From Muribaculum sp. (lineage in GTDB: Bacteria > Bacillota > Clostridia > Lachnospirales > Lachnospiraceae): a stretch of DNA of 64,000 bases. The notes beneath the pieces were generated by a model, which ran no database searches, was not told where the DNA came from, and saw nothing but the letters and a program-made list of their open reading frames with translations. The stretch spans positions 1 through 64,000 of the forward strand of contig JAMPHH010000004.1 in NCBI GenBank assembly GCA_023663505.1, in the 5' to 3' direction. Positions 7,249 through 15,606 of this stretch are shown piece after piece (position 1 is the first letter of the stretch; every line of letters starts with the position of its first letter). The translations under genes were made by a program, and so were the position numbers.

Positions 7249-8390
7249 ACTGTGTTCTCATAATTGTAGTTTGCAACATTTTGTGACACGCGGTTGTTAA
7301 ACAATGTGTCGAGATCCTGATAGCCTGCATAGCTCAGCCCGCTGCGGCTGAAGCCCTCACTCGAAAACCATCCAACACTGGGCACAGCAGTATCTGTCAG
7401 ATTCACGGACACGGTGCCGTCAGCCAGAACCATCACATCATGAAAGTTCACATACCAATAAAAATCAAAATCCTCACCCGTCCCTGCATCAACCGCAGTC
7501 AGCTTATAGATAAAATCAATACTGTTTTTGTTGCCATAGACATCAGAGCTCTTAGGCGTCAGGAAATAATTCCCCAACAGCTCAACGCCATGCAGGTCAG
7601 AGGGATTATTCCACTTGCTTGCCACATAAGCGCTGATCTCGTCCTGTCCCTGCTTGTCCATCTTGGAATAAATATCCTCCGAGATATCCTCAAGCTTAGC
7701 TGCGTATGCGTCCAGACCCGACACGGTGTACTGCTTGGTATCCGTCTCAGGAACAGCCCCGAAGGTCTCAATCATATAGCTTGTATTGTTTGCGCTGTTG
7801 AGCGTCACGGTAATGGTATCGCCATTGGAAAGCCCATTATACTTATCCATGGTGAATGCAAGCTTCGTCTTGTCGCCGTCCACCGCAATATTGCTCAGGG
7901 AAGCCTGTCCGTTAGGGGCTACACCGCTGAAAGAAAGCTCCACCACGGCGAAAGCGTCAAAGGTCTCAACCTTATCCAAATCCTTCACCTCTGTCGTGAT
8001 ATCGCTTGCCTTGAGGGTCACACCTGTATATTCCTTGGCGTCGTCCTCGTTCAGCTTCCAATGATACACAATCACATCTCCGTTTGCCAGCTTGCCGTTC
8101 TCAACGTCTCCCTCCACGGTAAACTCGCCGCTCATGCAATCCTTTAAGAAGGTGTCCACATTGCCATACAATGCGCCAACCAACTTGGCTTCATCAGTCT
8201 TGTCCCTGAAGGCAAACTTCTCACAAGCCTTCTCGAACTTGTCGTCATCAAACACCACCTTCGCCGTTCCGTAGCCGTCATAACCGGACACCTCCACTGT
8301 CACATAGTCATTTACATTGACAGTCTTGCCACAGCCGGTCAACAATACAACCATCGCGGCCGCCATTAAAACAGTTGATAATTTCTTCAT
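7242..8390 (-). CDS. Lipoprotein, function unknown
   Basis: A 382-aa predicted lipoprotein with signal peptide and lipobox LTGC (Cys20). The mature part starts with a segment (NVNDYVTVEVSGYDGYGTA) common in lipoproteins of gut Clostridia. It appears to contain two to three beta-rich modules, with VELSFSGVAPNG at about residue 150 looking like a second copy of the first module. No catalytic motif is visible. The RBS is GGGAGGAG, and a consensus sigma-A promoter lies at 8447-8475. Its stop codon is embedded in an intergenic repeat, suggesting that the repeat inserted at or replaced the original 3' end. Confidence 0.8.
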   Translation of the reverse strand: MKKLSTVLMAAAMVVLLTGCGKTVNVNDYVTVEVSGYDGYGTAKVVFDDDKFEKACEKFAFRDKTDEAKLVGALYGNVDTFLKDCMSGEFTVEGDVENGKLANGDVIVYHWKLNEDDAKEYTGVTLKASDITTEVKDLDKVETFDAFAVVELSFSGVAPNGQASLSNIAVDGDKTKLAFTMDKYNGLSNGDTITVTLNSANNTSYMIETFGAVPETDTKQYTVSGLDAYAAKLEDISEDIYSKMDKQGQDEISAYVASKWNNPSDLHGVELLGNYFLTPKSSDVYGNKNSIDFIYKLTAVDAGTGEDFDFYWYVNFHDVMVLADGTVSVNLTDTAVPSVGWFSSEGFSRSGLSYAGYQDLDTLFNNRVSQNVANYNYENTVN

Positions 8391-8446
8391 TTTATATCTC
8401 CTCCCTCTTTTGTTTTTACTTGGCTGTCATAGCACAAGCCTTATCC

Positions 8447-8475
8447 AGTATATAGGGATTGTCGAGATATGTCAA
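8447..8475 (-). promoter_or_regulatory. Sigma-A promoter of the 7242-8390 lipoprotein gene
   Basis: TTGACA (8470-8475), a 17-nt spacer and TATACT (8447-8452) on the minus strand, about 57 bp upstream of the start codon. The rest of the stretch 8391-8534 shows no gene. Confidence 0.8.
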
Positions 8476-8534
8476 ACATTTTATTTTGTGGTCGTTTCGT
8501 ACTATCTCCTTACAAAAAATAAACCATTTTCCGA

Positions 8535-8714
8535 TTACAATGTGATATCCTCGACATTGACACCCAAAGATGACAATTTCGCAACGGTGATTCTTATTTG
8601 ATATTCCAATTCAGGATTATTGTAGTCGCCGTTTGCATTTTTAATACGTTGCAAATCTGTATACCTGTCGATTGTAACCGCAATCAATTCCTTATCAGAC
8701 ATTTCTTGTACCAT
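8535..8714 (-). CDS. Small hypothetical protein (55-59 aa)
   Basis: An open frame of 59 codons from ATG 8712-8714 to TAA 8535-8537. An internal ATG at 8700-8702 would give 55 aa and has GAAAGGA about 11 nt upstream, which makes it the better start. The product is soluble and mildly acidic, with a sequence that looks protein-like (NNPELEYQIRITVAKLSSLG). I recognise no family. It sits between the tmRNA gene and the lipoprotein promoter, in the same direction as both. It could be transcribed by read-through from ssrA. Confidence 0.6.
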   Translation of the reverse strand: MVQEMSDKELIAVTIDRYTDLQRIKNANGDYNNPELEYQIRITVAKLSSLGVNVEDITL

Positions 8715-8774
8715 CCTTTCACCGCCTTCTTTGTTGTGTCGGATTTGAACGGTGTTCGACCGTTTTGATCAAAG

Positions 8775-9185
8775 TGGAGTAGACGGGAGTCGAACCCGTG
8801 TCCAAAAGCCCATTCCCTGTACTTCTACTATCATAGTCCGTTATTGTGGAGATACTTGCGCAAGCAAGTTTCTCCTCTTCCCTCATTTGGTCGGAAACGA
8901 ACAGCCGGCCAAAATCAGTAGCTTCATGATACGCCCATGTGCGCAAAGCTTAACACATGTCGTTTCTCACATAGTCGATGCCCGTATTCCGAGGTGTGAG
9001 TGCCCCGGAGCGGACAAGCCGCCTGAGGCGGCGTCACTCACAGCTTAGGCTGAAACTAGTTCAGCTTAGGCTGCAAATGCATACTGAGTATTATCTTCAG
9101 CGTTTAGTTTAAGTTTGCCATTTAACGCATTGCATGCGGATAGCTTCTCCAGCTGCAAGACCCCTGTCGAAACCTTTACTACCCC
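8775..9185 (-). ncRNA. ssrA: tmRNA
   Basis: Transfer-messenger RNA, which rescues stalled ribosomes with SmpB. The 5' end GGGGTAG (9179-9185) pairs over 7 bp, including one G-U, with CTACTCC at the 3' end. The 3' end has a T-arm (GGGTTCGACTCCC) and discriminator A at 8775. The CCA is not fully encoded. The conserved TTTCGACAGGGG follows the 5' acceptor strand. The tag reading frame is at 9066-9119: GKLKLNAEDNTQYAFAA then TAA. The resume codon GGC is assigned by analogy with the B. subtilis tag, which also starts GK. The length of 411 nt is usual. It lies just downstream of smpB and rnr. Confidence 0.95.
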
Positions 9186-9239
9186 TTATGGAATCTAATC
9201 CGTCCAAATCGGACAGCCAGATTCGTTTTTTACACAACA

Positions 9240-9268
9240 ATTATATCGGCTCAAAGCGGCGCCGTCAA
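9240..9268 (-). promoter_or_regulatory. Sigma-A promoter of ssrA
   Basis: TTGACG (9263-9268), a 17-nt spacer and TATAAT (9240-9245) on the minus strand. The start site near 9233 leaves a ~48-nt 5' leader that can fold into a nested hairpin (GAATCT/AGATTC outside GTCC/GGAC), probably removed during tmRNA maturation. Confidence 0.85.
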
Positions 9269-9285
9269 CAGCTCCAAATCAAATT

Positions 9286-9753
9286 TTACAGATTTTTCAC
9301 CTTGAACTCGCGCTCCGTCTCCCTGCGAGCGTCCTTCTTGGCGATGGTCTCCCGCTTGTCATAGAGCTTCTTGCCTCGGGCAAGACCGATCTCCACCTTG
9401 ACCTTCCCCTCCTTAAAGTATACCTGCAGCGGCACCAAAGTATAACCCTTTTCTTTGATTTTCCCCGCAAGCTTATTAATCTCATATTTATGCATGAGAA
9501 GCTTTTTCACCCTGAGAGGGTCTTTGTTAAAAATATTTCCCTTCTCATAAGGACTGACATGCATACCATAGACAAACACCTCGCCGTTCTCAATACGGAT
9601 AAAGCTCTCCTTGATACTGCATTTTCCCATGCGCATGGACTTGACCTCCGTGCCATGGAGAGCCACTCCCGCCTCGTAGGTCTCGTCTATAAAATAGTCA
9701 TGATATGCCTTCTTATTGTTCGCAATCAGCTTTTGCGGCTCATTCTTCGCCAT
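9286..9753 (-). CDS. smpB: SsrA-binding protein SmpB
   Basis: 155 aa, the usual SmpB length. The protein binds the tRNA-like part of tmRNA and brings it to stalled ribosomes. The N-terminal beta-barrel has the conserved segments NNKKAYHDYFIDETYEAGV, GTEVKSMR and GMHVSPYEKGN. The C-terminal tail after GKKLYDKRE is basic and predicted to become helical in the decoding centre. I choose the ATG at 9753 because AGGAGG lies 9 nt upstream. Longer readings start inside rnr with no RBS. The start overlaps the end of rnr by 14 nt, so translation is coupled, and ssrA follows directly. Confidence 0.97.
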   Translation of the reverse strand: MAKNEPQKLIANNKKAYHDYFIDETYEAGVALHGTEVKSMRMGKCSIKESFIRIENGEVFVYGMHVSPYEKGNIFNKDPLRVKKLLMHKYEINKLAGKIKEKGYTLVPLQVYFKEGKVKVEIGLARGKKLYDKRETIAKKDARRETEREFKVKNL

Positions 9754-11896
9754 CTTCATCTTCCTCCTGCGCCAGATCAAAATCAATGGTGCGGTTAAAC
9801 CTGTCGCACCCCATAACCCTCACCCTGACGGGCTGCCCCAGCTTATAGCTCCGTCCCGTGGTCTTTCCCACAAGCTCACAGGCGCTCTCATGATAATTAT
9901 AATAATCCCCTGTCAGTCTGGACACATGCACCAGTCCCTCCACGGTGTTGGGAAGCTCCACGTAAATCCCCCATGAGGTCACGCCCGAGATCACGCCATC
10001 AAACTCCTCCCCCAGATACCCTTCCATGTATTCCACCTTCTTGAGCTTGTCCGTCTCCCGCTCCGCCTCGTCCGCGCGCCGTTCCAGTTGTGACGACCGC
10101 TCCGCCACATTTGGAAGTATCTCCCTGTAATGCGCGATGCGCTCCTCATTCAGCCTGCCGCGAAGCTGCTCCTTGATGATGCGGTGAATCTGCAGGTCAG
10201 GATAGCGTCTGATCGGTGACGTGAAATGGCAATAATACTGGCAGGCAAGCCCAAAATGACCGCCGCTCACCACGCTGTACTTTGCCTGCTTCATACTTCG
10301 GAGCGCAAGTCTGGCGATCATCGGCTCCTCGGGCGTCCCTTGGATCCTGTCCAGAAGCTTTTGCAGCTCCTTGGGGTGCACCTCCTCGCTCCCCACCTTG
10401 CTGCCCCGCTTGTCCATGGATTTCATATAATATCCAAAATTATTGATAAAAAGCGAAAGCTTCTGTATCTTATCGGGGTCGGGCACGTCATGGACTCGGT
10501 AGACAAAGGGCAGCTCCAGCCAGTAAAAATGCTCCGCCACCGTCTCGTTGGCGGCAAGCATAAAGTCCTCAATGATATCCGTGGCGACATTTCTCTCATA
10601 GGGCTTGATCTCCAAGGGACGCCCCTCCCTGTCCAAGAGAATCTTACACTCAGGAAAGTCAAAATCTATCGCCCCGCGCCCACGCCTTCTCGCGCGAAGC
10701 AGCCCCGACAACTCGCGCATCTGTCGAAACATTGGCAGCAGTTCCCTGTATTCCAAGGCAAGCTGCTCATATTCCGCCCCAGCCGTGTCAGCCGTTGCTC
10801 CGCCGTCCCGCACAGCTTCCCCCTCCAACAATAGCTTGACCGTGGTGTAAGACATACGCCTGTCCACGCGGATAACGGATTCACAGATTTCATAGTCCAC
10901 GATCTCGCCCTTCCTGTCAATCCTCATAAGACAGCTCAGCGTCAGCCTGTCCTCCCCCGCGTTCAAGGAACAGATTCCGTTGGAGAGCGCATGCGGCAGC
11001 ATGGGAATCACCCTGTCCACCAAGTACACACTGGTGCCGCGGTTCAAAGCCTCCCTGTCCAAAGCGGAATGCTCCTGCACATAATTGGTCACGTCAGCGA
11101 TATGCACGCCCAAATGATAGAATTCCCCGTCAAAATCCACGCTCACCGCGTCGTCCAAATCCTTGGCGTCCTCCCCGTCAATCGTGACCATGAGCACGTC
11201 CCGCAAATCCCTGCGCCCCGCGCGGTCAGCCTCGGACACCTCCTTAGAGACTCTTTCCACCTGATTCATGATCCGCTCAGAGAATTCCATCGGCAGCTCA
11301 TAGGACTTCACAATCGAGAGAATATCCACGCCGGGATCATTGATATGTCCCAGAATCTCAACTACCCTGCCCTCCGGATTCCTCCGTTGGAGGCTGCGGG
11401 AATCATGAAAATAGTGCGAGTCGCTTCCCTCCTCACAGGCAGACTCGCCGTACTGCTCGTCCGTACAATAATCCGTGATCTCCACCACTACCTTATGCCC
11501 TGACACCGCCCCCTTGGAGTGCTCCACGGGCACAAAAATATCACACGGAAGCTTGGAATTATCCGGAATAACAAAGCCGTAATGCTCCCCGCCCAGCTCA
11601 TAGGTTCCCACCAGTGTGGTAATCCCCCGCTGCAGGATTCCAACCACCCGCGCCTCCTGCCTTTTGCCGTGCCCCGACTGTAAAAGGACTGCCTGCACGA
11701 TATCCTTGTGGAATGCACCGCCTTTTTTATCCTCCGGGATAAACAGGTCATCTTCCCTGCCCTCCACCTCCACAAAGCCAAAGCCCTTGGCATTGCTGAT
11801 AAAGGTTCCCGTGACCACTATTTCCTCCGGCTGATTATTTTTTCTTTTGGGCGTCGTCCTTTGATGCCCCTTTTTCCATTTATATCTCATTCTCAT
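9740..11896 (-). CDS. rnr: Ribonuclease R
   Basis: A 718-aa 3'-5' exoribonuclease of the RNase II/RNB family. It degrades structured RNA and, with tmRNA, non-stop mRNAs. Order: a basic N-terminus, a cold-shock/OB domain (GTFISNAKGFGFVEVEG, about 28-100), the RNB catalytic domain with the metal-binding acidic cluster DGEDAKDLDDAVSV near residue 245, and a C-terminal S1 domain (GVISGVTSWGIYVELPNTVEG). ATG at 11896 has GAGGA 6 nt upstream; a TTG one codon earlier is less likely. It is grouped with smpB and ssrA, the common Firmicutes arrangement for ribosome rescue. Confidence 0.96.
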   Translation of the reverse strand: MRMRYKWKKGHQRTTPKRKNNQPEEIVVTGTFISNAKGFGFVEVEGREDDLFIPEDKKGGAFHKDIVQAVLLQSGHGKRQEARVVGILQRGITTLVGTYELGGEHYGFVIPDNSKLPCDIFVPVEHSKGAVSGHKVVVEITDYCTDEQYGESACEEGSDSHYFHDSRSLQRRNPEGRVVEILGHINDPGVDILSIVKSYELPMEFSERIMNQVERVSKEVSEADRAGRRDLRDVLMVTIDGEDAKDLDDAVSVDFDGEFYHLGVHIADVTNYVQEHSALDREALNRGTSVYLVDRVIPMLPHALSNGICSLNAGEDRLTLSCLMRIDRKGEIVDYEICESVIRVDRRMSYTTVKLLLEGEAVRDGGATADTAGAEYEQLALEYRELLPMFRQMRELSGLLRARRRGRGAIDFDFPECKILLDREGRPLEIKPYERNVATDIIEDFMLAANETVAEHFYWLELPFVYRVHDVPDPDKIQKLSLFINNFGYYMKSMDKRGSKVGSEEVHPKELQKLLDRIQGTPEEPMIARLALRSMKQAKYSVVSGGHFGLACQYYCHFTSPIRRYPDLQIHRIIKEQLRGRLNEERIAHYREILPNVAERSSQLERRADEAERETDKLKKVEYMEGYLGEEFDGVISGVTSWGIYVELPNTVEGLVHVSRLTGDYYNYHESACELVGKTTGRSYKLGQPVRVRVMGCDRFNRTIDFDLAQEEDEDGEE

Positions 11897-11982
11897 CAAT
11901 CTTCCTCAAACAACGCGCAGCCCTCTCCGGGAACTGCCCTTTTATCAACAAACGCAGCCGCGCTTCGCGGGTCTGCTTATTG

Positions 11983-12014
11983 TAAAAAGAAAACACTCTT
12001 TTTCAAGAGTGTTT
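11983..12014 (-). terminator. Intrinsic terminator after secG
   Basis: A perfect 10-bp stem, AAACACTCTT (11991-12000) and AAGAGTGTTT (12005-12014), has a 4-nt loop. On the minus strand it is followed by TCTTTTTA. Located 15 bp past the secG stop. Some read-through into rnr is possible. Confidence 0.9.
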
Positions 12015-12028
12015 GTCTTACGTGTTTT

Positions 12029-12268
12029 TTAAAAAACATTCAGATTCAGTACCATCGACAGGAGAATGAACAATACCGCCAACAGCTTGGTGAGCTTCAC
12101 CAAAAGCCCCTCCATCGATCGTCCCTTATTCTTGCCCCAGTAGGTGTCAGCCGCGCCGCTGATCGTTCCCAAGCCAGCCGACTTGCCCTCCTGCATCAAT
12201 ACCAACACTACAAGCGAAACACAAACTATGATAAATACTACCGTGATCACAATCTTTAAGACTTCCAT
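12029..12268 (-). CDS. secG: Preprotein translocase subunit SecG
   Basis: A 79-aa small membrane subunit of the SecYEG protein-export channel. Two transmembrane helices (about 4-24 and 55-76) flank a cytoplasmic loop with the family motif LVLMQEGKSAGLG and a following GAAD-type segment. The length is standard. A GGAGGTG RBS precedes the ATG, and a sigma-A promoter lies at 12298-12326. In many Firmicutes secG lies next to rnr and smpB, as here. Confidence 0.95.
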   Translation of the reverse strand: MEVLKIVITVVFIIVCVSLVVLVLMQEGKSAGLGTISGAADTYWGKNKGRSMEGLLVKLTKLLAVLFILLSMVLNLNVF

Positions 12269-12297
12269 TTCACACCTCCTAATGCCAAGCAGATTCT

Positions 12298-12326
12298 ATC
12301 TTACCACAACCCGGGAATAATTTCAA
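12298..12326 (-). promoter_or_regulatory. Sigma-A promoter of secG
   Basis: TTGAAA (12321-12326), a 17-nt spacer and TAAGAT (12298-12303) on the minus strand, about 30 bp upstream of the start codon. Just upstream (12344-12372) the motif GCTGTAA occurs three times in a short tandem. Confidence 0.75.
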
Positions 12327-12375
12327 CATAAATTTTTCTTTTTTTACAGCCTTGTTTACAGCTTTATCTTACAGC

Positions 12376-13908
12376 TTATTTCTTTATTAACAGAGATTTT
12401 CCCGTCATTTCCGCAGGCTGTTCCTTGCCCATGATCTCGATCAGCGTGGGAACAATGTCGGCAAGGCAGCCGTTCTCGCGCAATGTGTACGCCTCGTCAT
12501 AGTTGACCAGAAGGAAAGGCACCTGATTGGTGGTGTGGGCAGTGAAAGGCTCCCCTGTCTCATAGTCCACCAACATCTCCGCGTTGCCGTGGTCTGCGCA
12601 GATAAACATCACGCCGTCTACCTCCTTGATCGCAGCAACAGCTTTGCCAACACACTCGTCCACCGCTTCGACCGCCTTGATCGCCGCGTCCAGCACACCC
12701 GTGTGACCGACCATATCAGGGTTTGCAAAGTTGATGATTATCACGTCATATTTGCCGGAACGAATTGCATCGGTAAGCTTGTCGCATACCTCATATGCGC
12801 TCATCTGCGGCTTCAGGTCATAGGTAGCCACGTCCTTGGGGGAGTTCACCAACACCCTGTCCTCCCCGGGGTTCGGCTCCTCCACACCGCCGTTGAAGAA
12901 GAAGGTCACATGAGCGTATTTCTCTGTCTCCGCGATGCGCGCCTGCTTCATATTGTTGGCTGAAAGCCACTCGCCAAACGTGTTGGTCACTGCCACCTTG
13001 TGGAATGCGACCTCCTTGTTGGGAATGGTTGGGTCATAGTCGGAGAAGCACACATAAGTAACCTGCTTTCTCGCGCCTCTGTCAAAGCCCTTAAAATCAT
13101 CATCACAGAAGGCTCTGGTAATCTCTCTCGCCCTGTCGGGACGGAAGTTAAAGAAAATAATGGAATCGCCGTCCGTGATGGCAGCGCTGTCCTCAGTCAC
13201 GGTGGGCTTCACGAACTCGTCCGTCTCCCCTCTGTCATAGGATTCCTGAATCCCACAGATACCGCACTTGGCGGTCAGCCCCTCTCTCTTGGTCAGTGCG
13301 TCGTAAGCAAGCTTCACCCTGTCCCAGTTGTTGTCTCTGTCCATCACATAATAACGCCCCATCACTGACGCGATCTTACCTACCCCAAGCTCGTCCATCT
13401 TGTCCCTAAGTGCCTCGGCAAACTCCTTGCCACTGGCGGGCGGTGTGTCACGTCCGTCCAGAAAACAATGGACATACACCTTCTCAAGACCATTCCTCTT
13501 AGCCAGCTCCAACAGACCATAGAGATGGGTGTTGTGGCTGTGTACGCCGCCGTCGGACAAAAGTCCCATCAGATGCAGCGCGCTGTTGTTCTTCTTGCAA
13601 TTCTCCACAGCGTGAAGAAGCGCGGGATTCTCAAAAAACGTCCCGTCCTGAATCTCCTTGGTGATGCGTGTAAGCTCCTGATACACGATGCGCCCTGCGC
13701 CCATGTTCAGATGCCCCACCTCGGAGTTGCCCATCTGTCCGTCGGGCAGACCTACCGCCATGCCGCTGGCATTACCCCTCACAAAGGGATACTCCTTCAT
13801 CAGCCCGTCCATCACGGGAGTCTTCGCCAATGCCACGGCATTGCCATCGCTCCTCTCATTCAGCCCGTATCCGTCCAAAATCATCAAAACTACCGGTTTC
13901 TTACTCAT
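12376..13908 (-). CDS. gpmI: 2,3-bisphosphoglycerate-independent phosphoglycerate mutase
   Basis: A 510-aa glycolytic enzyme that interconverts 3- and 2-phosphoglycerate using Mn2+ and a phosphoserine intermediate. The phosphatase-like domain has Asp12 (LDGYG) and nucleophile Ser62 (GNSEVGHLNMG). The transferase domain has the HCFLDGRDTPP segment, and the C-terminal metal site has the ADHGNAE motif. The length matches the family. GGAGGCA precedes the ATG, and a promoter lies at 13973-14001. It stands apart from other glycolytic genes here. Confidence 0.97.
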   Translation of the reverse strand: MSKKPVVLMILDGYGLNERSDGNAVALAKTPVMDGLMKEYPFVRGNASGMAVGLPDGQMGNSEVGHLNMGAGRIVYQELTRITKEIQDGTFFENPALLHAVENCKKNNSALHLMGLLSDGGVHSHNTHLYGLLELAKRNGLEKVYVHCFLDGRDTPPASGKEFAEALRDKMDELGVGKIASVMGRYYVMDRDNNWDRVKLAYDALTKREGLTAKCGICGIQESYDRGETDEFVKPTVTEDSAAITDGDSIIFFNFRPDRAREITRAFCDDDFKGFDRGARKQVTYVCFSDYDPTIPNKEVAFHKVAVTNTFGEWLSANNMKQARIAETEKYAHVTFFFNGGVEEPNPGEDRVLVNSPKDVATYDLKPQMSAYEVCDKLTDAIRSGKYDVIIINFANPDMVGHTGVLDAAIKAVEAVDECVGKAVAAIKEVDGVMFICADHGNAEMLVDYETGEPFTAHTTNQVPFLLVNYDEAYTLRENGCLADIVPTLIEIMGKEQPAEMTGKSLLIKK

Positions 13909-13972
13909 TTGATTGCCTCCAGATTCTTTATATTTCTATGCATTATTCTATACAAGATTGTACATCAAATGC

Positions 13973-14024
13973 ATTATACACTGAATTTTCGGAAACTGCA
14001 ACACCAAACCTGCTCGAGTTTCCG
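13973..14024 (-). promoter_or_regulatory. gpmI promoter with overlapping inverted repeat
   Basis: TTGCAG (13996-14001), a 17-nt spacer and TATAAT (13973-13978) on the minus strand. An 8-bp inverted repeat, CGGAAACT (13990-13997) and AGTTTCCG (14017-14024), overlaps the -35 box. It could be a regulator site, or the end of dcd transcription. Confidence 0.65.
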
Positions 14025-14076
14025 CAGTTTTATCCGCATAAGCATGGTCTTATCTACCGAACCTCTTTGATACTGA

Positions 14077-14604
14077 TTACTCATCTAAATAAATTTTAGA
14101 GCCTGTCGCCCCTCTTTGTCCTTGGTATTTTCCGGCGTATGGCTTCATTGCCGCCTGATCCATTTTGGCGAATACAAGCTGACCAATCCGCCTGCCTGCC
14201 TGTAATTCAATGGCACATTTGTTGGCATTATACAATTCCAAAGTGATCTCTCCTGCAAAGCCCGGGTCAACCCACCCTGCGTTCTGGATAAATAATCCCA
14301 TACGCCCCAGAGAGCTTCTTCCCTCGACAAATGCGGTCAAATCATTTGACAATTTGATATATTCCATCGTGGTTGCCAATACAAATTGTCCCGGCAGCAG
14401 CAGATACCGCTCTGCCTTTATTTCCTTATAGACAATGGGTTTGTCCAACGTGACTATCCCCGTAGGGGAATCCTCGACAATACTAAATGTATTGCCGAGA
14501 CTTATATCAATACTCGCAGGTTGAATCTGCCGCGTTTCCAGCGGTTCCACTACAAGAGTGCCTTCATCAATTAAGGACAGAATCGTCTTATCAGATAATA
14601 TCAT
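14077..14604 (-). CDS. dcd: dCTP deaminase
   Basis: A 175-aa enzyme that deaminates dCTP to dUTP (or dUMP, in the bifunctional type) on the way to dTTP. It has the trimeric dUTPase-like fold. Motifs seen: PASIDISLGN, the nucleotide-binding GRSSLGRMGL, and the catalytic stretch WVDPGFAGEITLEL containing the conserved Glu. The C-terminal GQRGATGSKIYLDE should close over the active site. ATG at 14604 is chosen; the upstream TTG at 14622 is improbable. The RBS (GCGGGGGC) is weak. The sequence does not let me decide whether it is mono- or bifunctional. Confidence 0.93.
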   Translation of the reverse strand: MILSDKTILSLIDEGTLVVEPLETRQIQPASIDISLGNTFSIVEDSPTGIVTLDKPIVYKEIKAERYLLLPGQFVLATTMEYIKLSNDLTAFVEGRSSLGRMGLFIQNAGWVDPGFAGEITLELYNANKCAIELQAGRRIGQLVFAKMDQAAMKPYAGKYQGQRGATGSKIYLDE

Positions 14605-14689
14605 AATATATAGCCCCCGCAAAATATTTTAAAATTTCTCCCTTTTCGGAAAAGTATTTCTATCCGCTATTTTATAAACTAAATTTCAT

Positions 14690-15082
14690 CTATATTCCTA
14701 ATATATAAAAGCCATTGTATTTTTTCGCTGTGTTCAGCCATTCAACAAACTTTTCATAATCTGTCGGTCTTATTTCCATGAGTTTTGCGATTATAGTATC
14801 AATTAGGTCAGGTCCATAATAATTGATTCCATAAGGGTCTATTATACCAGTTTTTAAATTGTTATAGATGCCGCTGTCAAATATATCGTTATACTCTTCA
14901 AAAAAAGCATTATCCTCTCCCTTAACATAAAGAGAATCATCAAGCCAATGGCTGATGCTACCTACTGCTACGATTATTTCTACTTCTGTTTTTTTCGGCA
15001 ATCTACAGAATTGTATTTCAATAAAATCCGAACCATTAAATTTTCTTCGTTCCTCTTGAGAGGAAAAAGTATGAAATAACAA
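14690..15082 (-). CDS. Hypothetical acidic protein in AT-rich patch
   Basis: 130 aa, unrecognised. The start appears to be TTG at 15080-15082, with a strong GGAGGTGG 6 nt upstream and no better ATG. The product is soluble, rich in aromatic and acidic residues, and lacks Cys-pair or known catalytic motifs. Its size and composition recall immunity proteins of contact toxins, but this is only an impression. Base composition is markedly more AT-rich than the neighbouring housekeeping genes, like the toxin-antitoxin pair next to it, which suggests acquisition by transfer. Confidence 0.6.
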   Translation of the reverse strand: MLFHTFSSQEERRKFNGSDFIEIQFCRLPKKTEVEIIVAVGSISHWLDDSLYVKGEDNAFFEEYNDIFDSGIYNNLKTGIIDPYGINYYGPDLIDTIIAKLMEIRPTDYEKFVEWLNTAKKYNGFYILGI

Positions 15083-15246
15083 AGTACCACCTCCACAAGT
15101 CCCTATTTGTTGGTATCACTATAACAAGTTCTTAAAGGGAGTAAAATTTTTGATCTTGAAACTCACTGCCTGCATTTCAAATAAAAAAATCTCTTTAATA
15201 GACAGTTTACACGATATTCATATGAAAAACAATGGTCTGTTCAAAG

Positions 15247-15267
15247 TTGGATATCCAAGTTGGATAT
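15247..15267. promoter_or_regulatory. Palindromic candidate operator of the toxin-antitoxin operon
   Basis: TTGGATATCCAA (15247-15258) is a perfect 12-bp palindrome, followed 1 bp later by a further half-site TTGGATAT (15260-15267). It lies about 20 bp upstream of the -35 box of the antitoxin promoter and is a likely site for autorepression by the Phd-type antitoxin. Confidence 0.55.
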
Positions 15268-15287
15268 ATTATCGGTGTAAATTACCA

Positions 15288-15316
15288 TTGACTGTATAAC
15301 AAAATTTTTGTATAAT
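15288..15316 (+). promoter_or_regulatory. Sigma-A promoter of the toxin-antitoxin operon
   Basis: TTGACT (15288-15293), a 17-nt spacer and consensus TATAAT (15311-15316), 27 bp upstream of the antitoxin start. Confidence 0.8.
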
Positions 15317-15342
15317 TTTTGTATATAAAAGGAGGTGTCTTT

Positions 15343-15606
15343 ATGCCAACAATTAGATCAAGTGCAGAGCTACGGAACAATTACAATGAAATTTCATCAT
15401 TTTGCCACACCTATCCTGAACCGGTATTCATTACCAAGAATGGGAAAGGCGACCTCGCAGTTATGAGCATTGAAACTTATGAGCATATGGCAAGCTGTTT
15501 TGAACTATACGGTCAGATAAAGGAAGGACTCGACGATATTGCAAACGGCAATACCCGCCCATTTTCTGAGGCAATGACTGATATCAGGAGAAAACGCAAG
15601 CAATGA
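15343..15606 (+). CDS. Type II antitoxin, Phd/YefM family
   Basis: An 87-aa antitoxin. The N-terminal half (MPTIRSSAELRNNYNEISS) has the Phd/YefM DNA-binding pattern, followed by the typical PVFITKNGKGDLAVMSIETYE. The C-terminal third is helical and charged and should wrap the toxin. It would neutralise the downstream toxin and repress its own promoter. ATG at 15343 has AAGGAGGTG 7 nt upstream. Its TGA overlaps the toxin ATG (ATGA at 15603-15606), the standard coupling for such pairs. Confidence 0.9.
   Translation: MPTIRSSAELRNNYNEISSFCHTYPEPVFITKNGKGDLAVMSIETYEHMASCFELYGQIKEGLDDIANGNTRPFSEAMTDIRRKRKQ

Noticed and set aside
8735..8774. Rho-independent terminator just after tmRNA
   Set aside because: AACGGT/ACCGTT forms only a 6-bp stem and no T-run follows on the minus strand, so I did not list it as a terminator.
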